A DNA stretch of 47,626 nucleotides, taken from assembly GCA_020634135.1 (NCBI GenBank), contig JACKCG010000013.1, positions 1 through 47,626 of the forward strand. Direction: 5' to 3'. A model generated the notes under the pieces. It did not search any database. It saw nothing but the letters and a program-made list of their open reading frames with translations, and was not told the DNA's origin. Numbering within the stretch: the first letter of the stretch is position 1; the number at the start of each line of letters is the position of its first letter. Position numbers and translations under genes: made by a program. Source of the DNA: Anaerolineaceae bacterium (GTDB lineage Bacteria > Chloroflexota > Anaerolineae > Aggregatilineales > Phototrophicaceae). Below are positions 31,122-40,138 of this stretch, piece after piece.

Positions 31122-32522
31122 ATGCCACTGGGTACACAAAATCAACCTTTGCGTGTCGCGATCATTGGTTCCGGGCCATCCGGCTTCTATGCTGCCGAGC
31201 ATCTGCTCAAACAGGATAAAGTCATCGAGGTGGATATGTATGACCGCCTGCCAACCCCTTATGGATTGGTGCGCGGCGGCGTCGCCCCCGACCATCAGAA
31301 AATCAAGTCAGTGACGAAAGTCTACGACAAAACCGCCAGCAACCCGCAGTTTCGCTTTTATGGCAATGTCGAGTTCGGCAAGGATGTCACCCATGCTGAC
31401 CTGGCACAGCACTATCACGCGATTGTCTACGCGGTTGGCGCACAGACCGACCGCAAAATGGACATCCCCGGCGAGGATTTGCCCGGCAGCTACCCGGCAA
31501 CCGAGTTTGTCGCCTGGTATAATGCCCACCCGGATTACCGGGATTACCACTTCGACCTGACACAGGAAAGCGTGGCGGTAGTTGGCCTGGGCAATGTGGC
31601 GATGGATGTGATCCGCATCCTGGCGCGGACGCCGGGCGAACTGGGCAAGACTGACATCGCTGATTACGCCCTGGAAGCGCTCAAAAACAGCAATGTCAAA
31701 ACGATTTACGTGCTGGGGCGACGCGGCCCGGCGCAGTCGGCCTTCACCAACCCGGAAATCAAGGAACTGGGCGAAATGGAAGATGCCGATGTGATCGTCC
31801 CGCCCGATGATATTGCTCTTGACCCCTTCAGCCAGGAATACATTGACTCTGGAATAGACAAAGTGGCCGTCAAGAATGTGCAGATTCTGCGCGAGCTGGC
31901 CGAACGCGGCGACACGGGCAAGAAGATCAAAATCGTCATGCGCTTTCTCGTCTCCCCGGTTGAACTCATCGGTGATGAAAACGGCCTCCGTGCTGTGAAG
32001 GTCGTTAAGAATGAGTTGTATAAAAGCGATGATGGTTCACTGCGCCCCCGCGCCACCGACCAGTTCGAAACACTGCCTATCGGGCTAATCTTCCGCTCGG
32101 TTGGCTACCGGGGCCAGGCGCTGCCGGATGTGCCATTCTATGATCGCTGGGGGACGATCCCCAATGACAAAGGCCGTGTGATGACCGAGCAGAAAGGCGG
32201 CGAACAGGTAATTGGTGACTACGTCGTGGGCTGGATCAAGCGCGGCCCCAGCGGGATTATTGGCACGAACAAACCTGACTCGGTTGAAACCATGAACATG
32301 CTGCTGGAAGACCTGGACGCGGGCAAGCTCCTGACCCCAGTGACGGCATCTCGTGATGCGATAGAAAACCTGCTCAAAGAACGCAAGATACGTTATGTGA
32401 CCTTTGATGAGTGGAAATACCTGGACGAACTTGAAGTCCAGCGCGGCGCGGCACTCGGACGTCCCCGCCTCAAGTTCAGCCGGATTGCCGACATGCTTCA
32501 GGCACTGGCGGCGAGATCGTAA
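31122..32522 (+). CDS. Ferredoxin-NADP+ reductase, adrenodoxin-reductase type
   Basis: A 466-aa FAD enzyme that moves electrons between NADPH and ferredoxin. FAD site: IIGSGPSGFYAAEHLL at residues about 12-27. NADPH site: VVGLGNVAMDVIRIL near 157. Further family marks are YDRLPTPYGLVRGGVAPDHQKIK and the C-terminal GWIKRGPSGIIGTN. The length and architecture match FprA-type reductases. GAGAG lies upstream of the ATG. No ferredoxin gene is adjacent. A strong terminator follows, so it is probably monocistronic. Confidence 0.93.
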   Translation: MPLGTQNQPLRVAIIGSGPSGFYAAEHLLKQDKVIEVDMYDRLPTPYGLVRGGVAPDHQKIKSVTKVYDKTASNPQFRFYGNVEFGKDVTHADLAQHYHAIVYAVGAQTDRKMDIPGEDLPGSYPATEFVAWYNAHPDYRDYHFDLTQESVAVVGLGNVAMDVIRILARTPGELGKTDIADYALEALKNSNVKTIYVLGRRGPAQSAFTNPEIKELGEMEDADVIVPPDDIALDPFSQEYIDSGIDKVAVKNVQILRELAERGDTGKKIKIVMRFLVSPVELIGDENGLRAVKVVKNELYKSDDGSLRPRATDQFETLPIGLIFRSVGYRGQALPDVPFYDRWGTIPNDKGRVMTEQKGGEQVIGDYVVGWIKRGPSGIIGTNKPDSVETMNMLLEDLDAGKLLTPVTASRDAIENLLKERKIRYVTFDEWKYLDELEVQRGAALGRPRLKFSRIADMLQALAARS

Positions 32523-32884
32523 CCACATCCGGCACAACACCAGCATTCACAGGAAGGGGCTTACCGGCCCCTTTTTTGCCGGTTTGCTGAGATTCAGGTG
32601 TCACGGGGCTGTGAACAGATACTCTGGACACATTCTTGACTTTCCTCACTTTTGCTATACTGGTAATATTAGATTTTATGTCTCAGAATCATCTTATGCT
32701 CTTCTCGCGTACGGACACTGGACTGTAAACATACTGAGTGGGCGAAAAACCGAGCAGGTTGGATAACGTCAGCCTCTGAATTATCCTTCCCTGCGTTGAA
32801 TCACAGAAGCGGAGATGGCAATACATTTCGCCCATCTCCTGCAATGATGCGCACCGTGTATTTACTTTTAAGGGGAGGCTGGTC
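32523..32884 (+). other. 362-base gap with long leader of the histidine kinase gene
   Basis: After the terminator, TTGACT (32636-32641) and an extended -10 TGCTATACT (32653-32661) form a promoter with a short 14-base spacer. Transcription would start near 32668, leaving a leader of over 200 bases. Near its end GGAGATGG pairs with CCATCTCC (about 32811-32840). No known riboswitch was recognised and no gene fits. Confidence 0.45.
32554..32577 (+). terminator. Intrinsic terminator after ferredoxin-NADP reductase
   Basis: AAGGGGC (32554-32560) pairs with GCCCCTT (32567-32573) around a 6-base loop, followed by six T. Confidence 0.9.
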
Positions 32885-34387
32885 ATGTCTGTTTCAAGTG
32901 ACGATTTTCAACAACTTGTTGAGGCCTCGCCATCTCTGTTCGCCTTGCTGGATGACATCAGTATCCGGTACATCAATACATCCGGTATGCATTTGCTGGG
33001 GGTGACGGATGGTTCGACCCTCATTGGTCACTCAATACTGGACTACATATTTCCCGACGATCAGCGGGCCTTTCTCAACACCCTGCTGCAAGCTGAGACA
33101 CAGACTGTAGACATGCCGCTGTATGTCGAGGCCCGCGTACATTTTGCCACGCACAGCGACATCCGCTGGTGCGGTTTTCACCTGCGCCCCATCACGATTG
33201 ACGGGCAACGGTTATCCTATGTGAACGGGCAGGATATTTCATCCTACGCTATCCTGAATCACCGCCTCCAGACGTTCGAGCAGCAGTTTAGAGCGGTGTT
33301 CTACCAGTCGCCTAACGGTATTCTACTCATCAATCCGATCAGCGGCCTGGTGATGCGCTGTAACCCGGCGGCAGGGAAAATATTGGGCGAGAACAGGGAG
33401 CGCCTGTTAGGAAAGCACTTTGACGTTCTGTTTCCACCGGCGAATCCCCAATCGTCCTTTCGCAACCTGGTGCAAACCCACCAGGCAATATCCGAATCGC
33501 GGCTGTACCAACAGGCGGATGGGACAATTATGCCGCTGGTTATCACCCTGTCCTATACATTCTGGAATGAGCATGGCGCGGTTGTGATCGCTATCCTGCA
33601 CGACATCAGCGCCCGCATGTCAGCTGAGACTGAGCGGCGCGAACGGGAGGTAATCCAGCGAGCCTATGAAAAAGAGCAGGAAGTCTACGAGATGAAGTAC
33701 CGCTTCATGTCCATCGTCTCGCACGAGTTCCGCACCCCGCTGGCAACTATCCAGACCTCAACGGAACTACTTGAAAACTATTACGAACGCATGACCCCGG
33801 AACGACGCACCACCGGTTTTGCGACAATCAAAGACCAGATTCGCTACCTGACCGATATGCTGGAAGACATCGCCGTTATCATCAAGACCGAATCCGGACG
33901 CCTGTTCTTTGATCCGGTACCGCTGAATGTGGTGGATTTCTGCCGGGCATTAGCAGACGAAGTGCGCCACGAGACTCGTACCGAGCACCAGATACATATC
34001 CAGACAGTAGGCAACTTCCCGGATATGCCCATGGACCCGGTACTGCTGCGCTACATTCTACGGAATCTGCTCACCAATGCCATCAAGTATTCCCCGGATT
34101 CATCCGACGTTCTGCTCGAACTGGCACGCCCGGCAACCGGCAAGATCATCTTCCGGGTGATCGATTCCGGAATCGGTATTCCAGCCGCAGAACAGGATAT
34201 GCTGTTCCTGGCTTATGAACGCGCCAGCAACGCCGGGACGATACGCGGTTCGGGAATGGGGCTGCAAATTGCCAGAGAAGCAGCTCACCTGCACGGCGGG
34301 GACATCTGGTTTACGAGCGAGGAAGGAAAAGGGACGACCTTTGTAGTGAGCCTCCCCGACCCGTTGGCGAAGGCCCCGGCAGGATAA
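32885..34387 (+). CDS. Cytosolic PAS-PAS sensor histidine kinase
   Basis: A 500-aa kinase with no transmembrane segment. PAS domain 1 covers about 5-115, PAS domain 2 about 130-250 (FYQSPNGILLI, LLGKHFDVLFP), a short coiled linker leads to the DHp domain with phospho-acceptor His280 in SHEFRTPL, and the ATPase domain has NLLTNAIKYS (N box), VIDSGIGIP (G1) and GSGMGL (G2). GGGGAGG lies upstream of the ATG. No response regulator is encoded nearby, so it is an orphan kinase. The PAS domains suggest sensing of a cytosolic or redox/ligand signal. Confidence 0.93.
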   Translation: MSVSSDDFQQLVEASPSLFALLDDISIRYINTSGMHLLGVTDGSTLIGHSILDYIFPDDQRAFLNTLLQAETQTVDMPLYVEARVHFATHSDIRWCGFHLRPITIDGQRLSYVNGQDISSYAILNHRLQTFEQQFRAVFYQSPNGILLINPISGLVMRCNPAAGKILGENRERLLGKHFDVLFPPANPQSSFRNLVQTHQAISESRLYQQADGTIMPLVITLSYTFWNEHGAVVIAILHDISARMSAETERREREVIQRAYEKEQEVYEMKYRFMSIVSHEFRTPLATIQTSTELLENYYERMTPERRTTGFATIKDQIRYLTDMLEDIAVIIKTESGRLFFDPVPLNVVDFCRALADEVRHETRTEHQIHIQTVGNFPDMPMDPVLLRYILRNLLTNAIKYSPDSSDVLLELARPATGKIIFRVIDSGIGIPAAEQDMLFLAYERASNAGTIRGSGMGLQIAREAAHLHGGDIWFTSEEGKGTTFVVSLPDPLAKAPAG

Positions 34388-34459
34388 CCACTGCATAGTC
34401 AGATACGCTGTTCACAACTATTTGCTCAGACTGCTCAACAGGCTGAAACGGTACCTCCT

Positions 34460-35440
34460 ATGATTACCCTGATTGCAACGGTCCTCAACGAAGGGGACAA
34501 TATTCACCGCCTGCTGGACTCGCTCGTCCGGCAAACACGTCAACCGGATGAGATTGTCATCGTGGATGGTGGCAGCACCGACCAGACGCCAGCGACAATT
34601 CAGAGCTATACAGATCGTCTGTCCCTGCGCCTGCTGGTTGAACCTGGCTGTAACATCAGCGCCGGGCGAAACCGGGCAATTGCCGCCGCACAAGGTGACA
34701 TCATCGTCACCACCGACGCTGGAGTCGTACTGGAAGATACCTGGCTGGAGCGTCTGATACAGCCTTTGCTGGCTGACCCCGCGCTGCAAGTGGCAGGCGG
34801 CTTCTTCCTGGCCGAGGCGAACACCGTTTTCGAGGCGGCGATGGGGGCAACCGTGCTGCCCCTGCCTGATGAGATTGACGCGACCACGTTTCTGCCCAGC
34901 AGCCGCAGCGTGGCCTTTCGCAAAGCCGCCTGGGAGCGTGTCGGCGGCTATCCTGAATGGCTCGACTACTGCGAGGACCTGATCTTCGATCTTCGCCTCA
35001 AAGCATCCGGCGGGCCGTTCGCCTTTGTACCCGGAGCTGTGGCGCACTTCCGTCCGCGCACAACGCTGCGCAGCTTCTACCGGCAGTATTACCGCTACGC
35101 ACGTGGCGACGGCAAGGCTGACCTGTGGCGCAAGCGGCACGCAATCCGTTATGTCACCTATCTGGTCGTGCTTCCTGCCATCCTGCTGCTTGGGGCGCTG
35201 CTGCATCCCCTCTTATGGGGTTTGCTGCTACCAGGCGGGGCGGCCTACCTGTACCAGCCCTACCGCCGCCTGCCGGTAATAATGCGACGCGCTGGCCGGA
35301 CATCCCCCGGTGACTGGCTGTACGCCGCGCTGCTTGTGCCGGTGATCCGTGTCGTAGGGGATGTCGCCAAAATGGCCGGCTACCCGGTTGGCTGGCGCTG
35401 GCGGCTGCAACACCATCCCCCGGATTGGAAACAGGTGTAA
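34460..35440 (+). CDS. Family 2 glycosyltransferase, membrane-anchored
   Basis: A 326-aa inverting glycosyltransferase. The N-terminal GT-A domain begins LIATVLNEGDNIHRLLDSL, has IVDGGSTDQT and the metal-site segment TTDAG (DxA variant of DxD), and a later SSRSVAFRKAAWERVGGYPE and EDLIFDLRL. One or two hydrophobic C-terminal helices (about 235-265) anchor it in the membrane. The product is probably a surface glycan or glycolipid. No other glycan genes are adjacent; it follows the kinase by 72 bases. Confidence 0.88.
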   Translation: MITLIATVLNEGDNIHRLLDSLVRQTRQPDEIVIVDGGSTDQTPATIQSYTDRLSLRLLVEPGCNISAGRNRAIAAAQGDIIVTTDAGVVLEDTWLERLIQPLLADPALQVAGGFFLAEANTVFEAAMGATVLPLPDEIDATTFLPSSRSVAFRKAAWERVGGYPEWLDYCEDLIFDLRLKASGGPFAFVPGAVAHFRPRTTLRSFYRQYYRYARGDGKADLWRKRHAIRYVTYLVVLPAILLLGALLHPLLWGLLLPGGAAYLYQPYRRLPVIMRRAGRTSPGDWLYAALLVPVIRVVGDVAKMAGYPVGWRWRLQHHPPDWKQV

Positions 35441-35515
35441 TTCCCCTTTGCATCCTGACGTATGAGAGCGCCAATCCACATGCCCGGCGCGGGAAAAACA
35501 CGTTCAAGCTCGTCA

Positions 35516-35531
35516 CCGTGATAATTCACGG
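35516..35531. repeat. Perfect 6-4-6 inverted repeat
   Basis: CCGTGA-TAAT-TCACGG, downstream of the glycosyltransferase gene and about 190 bases before the exporter promoter. Operator-like, but its position does not match either promoter closely. Confidence 0.35.
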
Positions 35532-35620
35532 GCTACTCCCCTGAAAATCTCTGCCCTGTGACAGCTCATCCGGCGGGAAAGCTGATAAATAGACCTCGCG
35601 GGGATTGGATCATTCTTTCC

Positions 35621-35650
35621 GGCAGGAGCATGAAATATCACGCTCCTGCC
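35621..35650. repeat. Long hairpin downstream of glycosyltransferase gene
   Basis: GGCAGGAGC (35621-35629) pairs with GCTCCTGCC (35642-35650); the inner TGA/TCA extends the stem past one A-C mismatch. No T-run follows. It could be a factor-assisted terminator for the glycosyltransferase gene. Confidence 0.45.
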
Positions 35651-35722
35651 CGCCGCCCAGGTGTGTAAATCCTGACAGAAGAACGAAAGCTGCCGCAGCC
35701 ATCTCGAACATAATCATAAGGG

Positions 35723-35750
35723 TTCACAAAAGGGCAAAAATGTATATAAT
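35723..35750 (+). promoter_or_regulatory. Strong sigma-70-type promoter of the ABC exporter operon
   Basis: TTCACA (35723-35728), 16-base spacer, consensus TATAAT (35745-35750). It lies 102 bases before the first exporter gene and is the best-matching promoter seen in the window. Confidence 0.7.
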
Positions 35751-35851
35751 GGACAGTTCGCGTGCTGCCTGAGGGCTTGTATTTAGAACGAGTGTTCGGT
35801 ATAATTAATGAGTCTGGCTCATGTTCGTTGAGAGACGAGGGGATAGAGTTT

Positions 35852-37645
35852 ATGGCATCAATGAGTGAGTTCACGGTCTCCGGGGATTACGCCTACCGCA
35901 CGACCAGCCCTTTCCGTTGGATTATGTCTCATGTCCTGCGTTACAAGTGGCTGCTCATCGCCGGCTGTGGCCTGTTCACGGTAGCCTGGTCATCCTTCAG
36001 CATCTCCCGCGTGCTAATCGGCTCCGCCGCCGAGGAGATCATCAACCCCACCGCCGATGATGGCCTGGTGAAGATTGCGCTGGTCGTGATGCTGGTGCTG
36101 GTCATGGACGGTCTGTCCAGCCTGGGGGCGAGTCTCTCCCTGGAAACACTGGCACAGCGCCTCTCGCGCGATGCCCGGCAGGAACTGTATACCAGCCTGC
36201 TCGGAAAAAGCCAGACCTTCCACGACCGGCAGCGGGTCGGCGACATTATGGCGCGTGCCACTGATGATGTGCAGCAGTTGAACGTCATGATTAGCCCTGG
36301 CGTGCTCTTCATCCTGGATTCAGTTCTGGGGCTGACCGTGCCGCTGATTTCGATTGCAACGGTCAAGCTCGATCTGGCACTGGTGCCTTTCCTGTTCATA
36401 CTGTCCTACCTGCTGACGGTGCGCCGCTATGCTCGCCGTCTGAATCCGGTTATCGAGAACCAGCGTGAGGCCTTCGGCAAATTGAACGCCGGGCTGGAAG
36501 AGACAATTTCCGGGATTGAGATTGTCAAAGCCAGCGCCCAGGAGCACTTTGAGCAGAGCAAGTTTACCCGCAACGCAAGCAAGTACCGCGATTACTACGC
36601 CCAGCAGGGACGGGTCGAAGCGCGTTACCTGCCGGTGCTGTTCTATGCCTTCGCCCTGGGTCTGACGTTCTTTCATGCCATGATTCTGTTCGGGCAGGGC
36701 GTAGTCACGATTCCGCAGATCATCGCCGTGATGGGGCTGATGACCATTCTGCGCTTCCCTATTTTCATCTCGGTATTCGCCTTCTCACTGGTACAGCTCG
36801 GCTTCACCAGCGCCCGGCGTATCCTGACGATCATCAGCGCTGAGGCCGACATGGATGAAAATGCCGAAGGCCACAGCCAACCGGTGGCAGGGGAAATCAT
36901 CTTCGAGAATGTCAGCTATGGCTTCGAGGACGGTATGGTGCTGGAAGACATCTCATTCCATATCAGGCCGGGGCAGACTGTCGCCATTGTCGGGCAGACC
37001 GGTTCCGGCAAGAGCACGCTGACGGAACTCATCAATCGCACCTACGATGTGACCAGTGGGCGCATCCTGATAGATGGGGTGGATGTACGTGAGTGGAATC
37101 TGACCGCGCTGCGCTCGCAAATCTCCAAGATTGAGCAGGATGTTTTCCTGTTCTCACGGACGGTAGCCGAAAACATCGCCTTCGGCGCACCTGGCACGCC
37201 GCAGGACGTGATCGAACAGGCGGCACGGGATGCGCAGGCGCACGACTTCATCCTGAGCTTCCAGGATGGTTATGAGACCAAAGTGGGGGAACGGGGAGTC
37301 ACGCTCTCCGGCGGCCAGCGGCAGCGGATCGCTCTGGCCCGTGCTTTCCTGAGCAATCCACGCATCCTCATCCTGGATGATGCCACCAGCGCGATTGACA
37401 GCGCCACCGAAGACGAAATTCAGAAGGCGATCCACAAAGCGCAGGAAGGGCGTACGACCCTGCTCATCACACACCGGCTGTCCCAGATTCGCTGGGCGGA
37501 TCATATCCTTGTGCTGGAGGGTGGACGGATCACCGCCAGCGGCACGCACGACGATCTGCTGCGGACATCAGCGCAGTACCGGCGCATCTTCGCCCGTTAC
37601 GATGTCGCCCTGCCACCGCTCGAATCCGAATTGCAAACGGCGTAA
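35852..37645 (+). CDS. ABC exporter half-transporter A (degenerate ATP site)
   Basis: A 597-aa type IV exporter: a six-helix transmembrane domain (about 30-320), then a nucleotide-binding domain with Walker A GQTGSGKST (381-389), signature LSGGQ (485-489) and Walker B ILILDD. The residue after the Walker B Asp is Asp510, not the catalytic Glu (DDATS for DEATS), as in TM287-type subunits. The ATG at 35852 has GAGGGG upstream; the frame extends to 35762. The paired subunit follows 26 bases later. Substrate is unknown: a lipid, drug or peptide. Confidence 0.92.
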   Translation: MASMSEFTVSGDYAYRTTSPFRWIMSHVLRYKWLLIAGCGLFTVAWSSFSISRVLIGSAAEEIINPTADDGLVKIALVVMLVLVMDGLSSLGASLSLETLAQRLSRDARQELYTSLLGKSQTFHDRQRVGDIMARATDDVQQLNVMISPGVLFILDSVLGLTVPLISIATVKLDLALVPFLFILSYLLTVRRYARRLNPVIENQREAFGKLNAGLEETISGIEIVKASAQEHFEQSKFTRNASKYRDYYAQQGRVEARYLPVLFYAFALGLTFFHAMILFGQGVVTIPQIIAVMGLMTILRFPIFISVFAFSLVQLGFTSARRILTIISAEADMDENAEGHSQPVAGEIIFENVSYGFEDGMVLEDISFHIRPGQTVAIVGQTGSGKSTLTELINRTYDVTSGRILIDGVDVREWNLTALRSQISKIEQDVFLFSRTVAENIAFGAPGTPQDVIEQAARDAQAHDFILSFQDGYETKVGERGVTLSGGQRQRIALARAFLSNPRILILDDATSAIDSATEDEIQKAIHKAQEGRTTLLITHRLSQIRWADHILVLEGGRITASGTHDDLLRTSAQYRRIFARYDVALPPLESELQTA

Positions 37646-37671
37646 GCATAGACTGATAAGGAGAGTCCACC

Positions 37672-39483
37672 ATGGGCTTCATTATGGACGGCCTGGATGC
37701 CGAAGAATATGACCGCCAGTATAGTGACCGGATGCTTGTCCGGCGCATTCTGGGCTACTTTCGCCCGCAGCTCCCCCGGATGCTCGCGGTAGCTACCGCA
37801 ATTGTCCTGTCGTCGGCGGTGAGTACCGGGCTGCCGATCTTCATCTCGGATGGTCTTGACCGGCTGCAAACCGATACGACAACCACTACTCTGTTGACCA
37901 TCCTGACCATCATCACGTTGTTGGGCGTGCTGGGATGGGTATTCAACGCCATTCGCCAATGGGTGACGGCGGCGGCAGTGGGCAACGTGACGCTCAAACT
38001 GCGCGAAGACGCCTTCGATTCGGTGGTGAAGCGCGATCTGTCATTCTATGACCACTTTCCATCCGGCAAGATCGTCAGCCGGGTGACATCTGATACCCAG
38101 GCGTTCTCGTCTGTCGTGCAGTTAAGCACTGAACTCCTGAGCCAGTTGCTGCTGGTCGCTCTCCTCATCGGCTATCTGTTCACCGTGAATGTGCAGCTTA
38201 CCCTGATAACGCTGGGGATTGCCCCTTTCGTGGTGTTCACAGCGCTGCTGTTTCGCCGCATCGCCCGCGATACCGTCACACAGTCACGGCGGGTCAACGC
38301 GGTGGTGAGTTCCCACATTCAGGAGACAATCAGCGGCATTCGTATCGCCAAGACATTCCGTCAGGAACAGGCGATATACGACGAGTTCATTGACGTGAAC
38401 AAGCAGTCATACCGCATCAACCTGCGCACCGGGTACACCTTCAGCAGTATCTTCCCGGTTCTGAACATCATTGCCGGGATTGGGACGGCGCTCCTGGTGT
38501 TCTTTGGTGGTAGCAGCGCCCAGAGCGGCGCCCTCTCGGCAGGTGAGTGGTATCTGTTCATCCAGGGGCTGGCGATGTTCTGGTTCCCGCTCACCAGTAT
38601 CGCGTCATTCTGGAGTCAGTTCCAGCTTGGGCTGGCCGCTGGGGAGCGGGTCTTCGCGTTAATAGACGCCGAGCCGAAGGTTGTGCAGACCGACAGCCAC
38701 CCACTAACTGAAGTGCGCGGCGAAATTGAGTTCCGTCATGTGGACTTCAGCTACAATGAAGAGGAGCCGGTGCTGCGTGACTTCTCACTGACGGTTCATG
38801 CTGGCGAGACGTTGGCGCTGGTCGGGCATACCGGGGCAGGCAAATCGAGTCTGGGCAAGCTCATCGCCCGCTTCTACGAGTTCCAGGGGGGCGATCTGCT
38901 CATAGATGGGCAGGACATCCGCACCTTTGACCTTAATAGCTACCGAAATCACCTGGGGATTGTGACCCAATCTCCCTTCCTGTTCGACGGCACAGTGCTG
39001 GAGAACATCCGCTACGGAACCCCGGATGCTACGGATGCCGAGGTGGAACGCATAGCACAGATGGTCGGCCAGGGAGATTGGTTGGCGGCACTGCCCGGCG
39101 GCCTGCACACCGAAGTGGGTGAACGTGGCACGAACCTATCAATGGGGCAGCGGCAGTTGGTCACCTTAGCGCGCGTGCTGCTGCAAAACCCGTCCATCTT
39201 CATCCTGGATGAGGCCACCGCCAGCGTAGACCCGCTCACCGAGACGCTGATTCAAGAGGGGCTGGACGTGGTACTGGAGAACCGGACTTCGATTGTGATC
39301 GCCCACCGGCTTTCAACCATCAAACACGCGGATCGCATCATCGTACTGCGTGAAGGGCGCATCATCGAAGAAGGCAACCACGAGTCGCTGTTGGCCCAGA
39401 ACGGCCATTACGCTGAACTGTATAACACCTACTTCCGCCACCAGAGCCTCGAGTACATTGAACAGGCGGCGGTGGCGAGTTAG
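37672..39483 (+). CDS. ABC exporter half-transporter B (catalytic Glu intact)
   Basis: A 603-aa partner of the preceding subunit with the same six-helix plus ATPase layout. Walker A is GHTGAGKSS, the signature is deviant LSMGQ (489-493) and Walker B LDEATAS keeps catalytic Glu514. In heterodimeric exporters such as TM287/288 the deviant signature of one subunit and the Glu-less Walker B of the other meet in a non-hydrolysing site, and the pair here has exactly that division. AAGGAG lies 8 bases before the ATG. A terminator follows. Confidence 0.93.
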   Translation: MGFIMDGLDAEEYDRQYSDRMLVRRILGYFRPQLPRMLAVATAIVLSSAVSTGLPIFISDGLDRLQTDTTTTTLLTILTIITLLGVLGWVFNAIRQWVTAAAVGNVTLKLREDAFDSVVKRDLSFYDHFPSGKIVSRVTSDTQAFSSVVQLSTELLSQLLLVALLIGYLFTVNVQLTLITLGIAPFVVFTALLFRRIARDTVTQSRRVNAVVSSHIQETISGIRIAKTFRQEQAIYDEFIDVNKQSYRINLRTGYTFSSIFPVLNIIAGIGTALLVFFGGSSAQSGALSAGEWYLFIQGLAMFWFPLTSIASFWSQFQLGLAAGERVFALIDAEPKVVQTDSHPLTEVRGEIEFRHVDFSYNEEEPVLRDFSLTVHAGETLALVGHTGAGKSSLGKLIARFYEFQGGDLLIDGQDIRTFDLNSYRNHLGIVTQSPFLFDGTVLENIRYGTPDATDAEVERIAQMVGQGDWLAALPGGLHTEVGERGTNLSMGQRQLVTLARVLLQNPSIFILDEATASVDPLTETLIQEGLDVVLENRTSIVIAHRLSTIKHADRIIVLREGRIIEEGNHESLLAQNGHYAELYNTYFRHQSLEYIEQAAVAS

Positions 39484-39515
39484 GGTGCCACCCGGCAAGC
39501 ATCGCTTTGACCCGG

Positions 39516-39552
39516 CCTCCCGTGTTTGAATCAGGAACACGGGAGGTTGTTT
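39516..39552 (+). terminator. Intrinsic terminator of the ABC exporter operon
   Basis: CCTCCCGTGTT (39516-39526) pairs perfectly with AACACGGGAGG (39536-39546), followed by TTGTTT. It lies 32 bases after the second exporter gene. Confidence 0.85.
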
Positions 39553-39583
39553 AAAATAGATACGAGCGAAAGTGAGAATTCCA

Positions 39584-40063
39584 ATGGCACTTCTGGACAA
39601 AGGTAAGGCGCTCCGTTCACTGCCCAAAACGCCCGCCCTGCTGCGATTCATCCTACAGGATGTCACCCAGGAGCAGGCGATGAACAGTTGGGATGGCAAT
39701 TGGAATGTGGTCTTTGTCGTATGCCACCTGCGTGATTTAGAGGCTGCTTATCTTCAGCGCGTTCACATGATGCTTGAAATGGACAATCCCACATTCCCGG
39801 CGAATGACCAGCAGGCAATGGCGCTTGAAGGGAACTACGCCGAGGCAGACTTACGCATGGCACTGGCGGAATTCGAGGCGCTGCGACGCGAGTTTATCGC
39901 CCTGGTGCGGTCACTAAGCGATGCCCAATGGGAACGGCGCGGCCAACATCCCTACTTTGGAGAAACCACGATTCTGACACAGGCCATCAACAGCGCGATA
40001 CACGATCTGAATCACATTGAGCAGATCGCACGGGCATTGGGTAAGACAACGACCTGGGAATAG
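39584..40063 (+). CDS. DinB-like four-helix metalloprotein
   Basis: A 159-aa soluble protein of the DinB/YfiT fold. Putative metal-binding histidines are in VVCHLRDLE (near residue 48) and in HDLNHIEQI near the C-terminus, arranged as in the family. DinB-like proteins often act as thiol S-transferases in bacillithiol/mycothiol chemistry, or are of unknown role; none can be assigned here. The ATG at 39584 is used; a GTG at 39572 is in frame. The ribosome binding site is weak. Confidence 0.8.
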   Translation: MALLDKGKALRSLPKTPALLRFILQDVTQEQAMNSWDGNWNVVFVVCHLRDLEAAYLQRVHMMLEMDNPTFPANDQQAMALEGNYAEADLRMALAEFEALRREFIALVRSLSDAQWERRGQHPYFGETTILTQAINSAIHDLNHIEQIARALGKTTTWE

Positions 40064-40094
40064 GACTAACACCGCCGCCCGGCTCACAAGAATC

Positions 40095-40103
40095 TGCTAT
40101 ACT
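40095..40103 (+). promoter_or_regulatory. Extended -10 element before the Uma2 gene
   Basis: TG-C-TATACT, 36 bases before the start codon, matches the extended -10 elements at 31069 and 32653. No -35 hexamer stands out. Confidence 0.45.
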
Positions 40104-40138
40104 GTGGGCATCAGGTCATACAATCAGGATACCTTACA

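Larger units (their letters stand above)
35441..35851. other. 411-base gap with two inverted repeats and a promoter
   Basis: Contains CCGTGA-TAAT-TCACGG (35516-35531), a long hairpin at 35621-35650 and the exporter promoter (35723-35750). No gene is convincing; the opposite-strand frame around 35638-35874 has no supporting signal. Confidence 0.5.

Noticed and set aside
32800..32884. Known riboswitch class before the histidine kinase
   Set aside because: Only a simple stem-loop is visible; no conserved core of a riboswitch I know could be matched.
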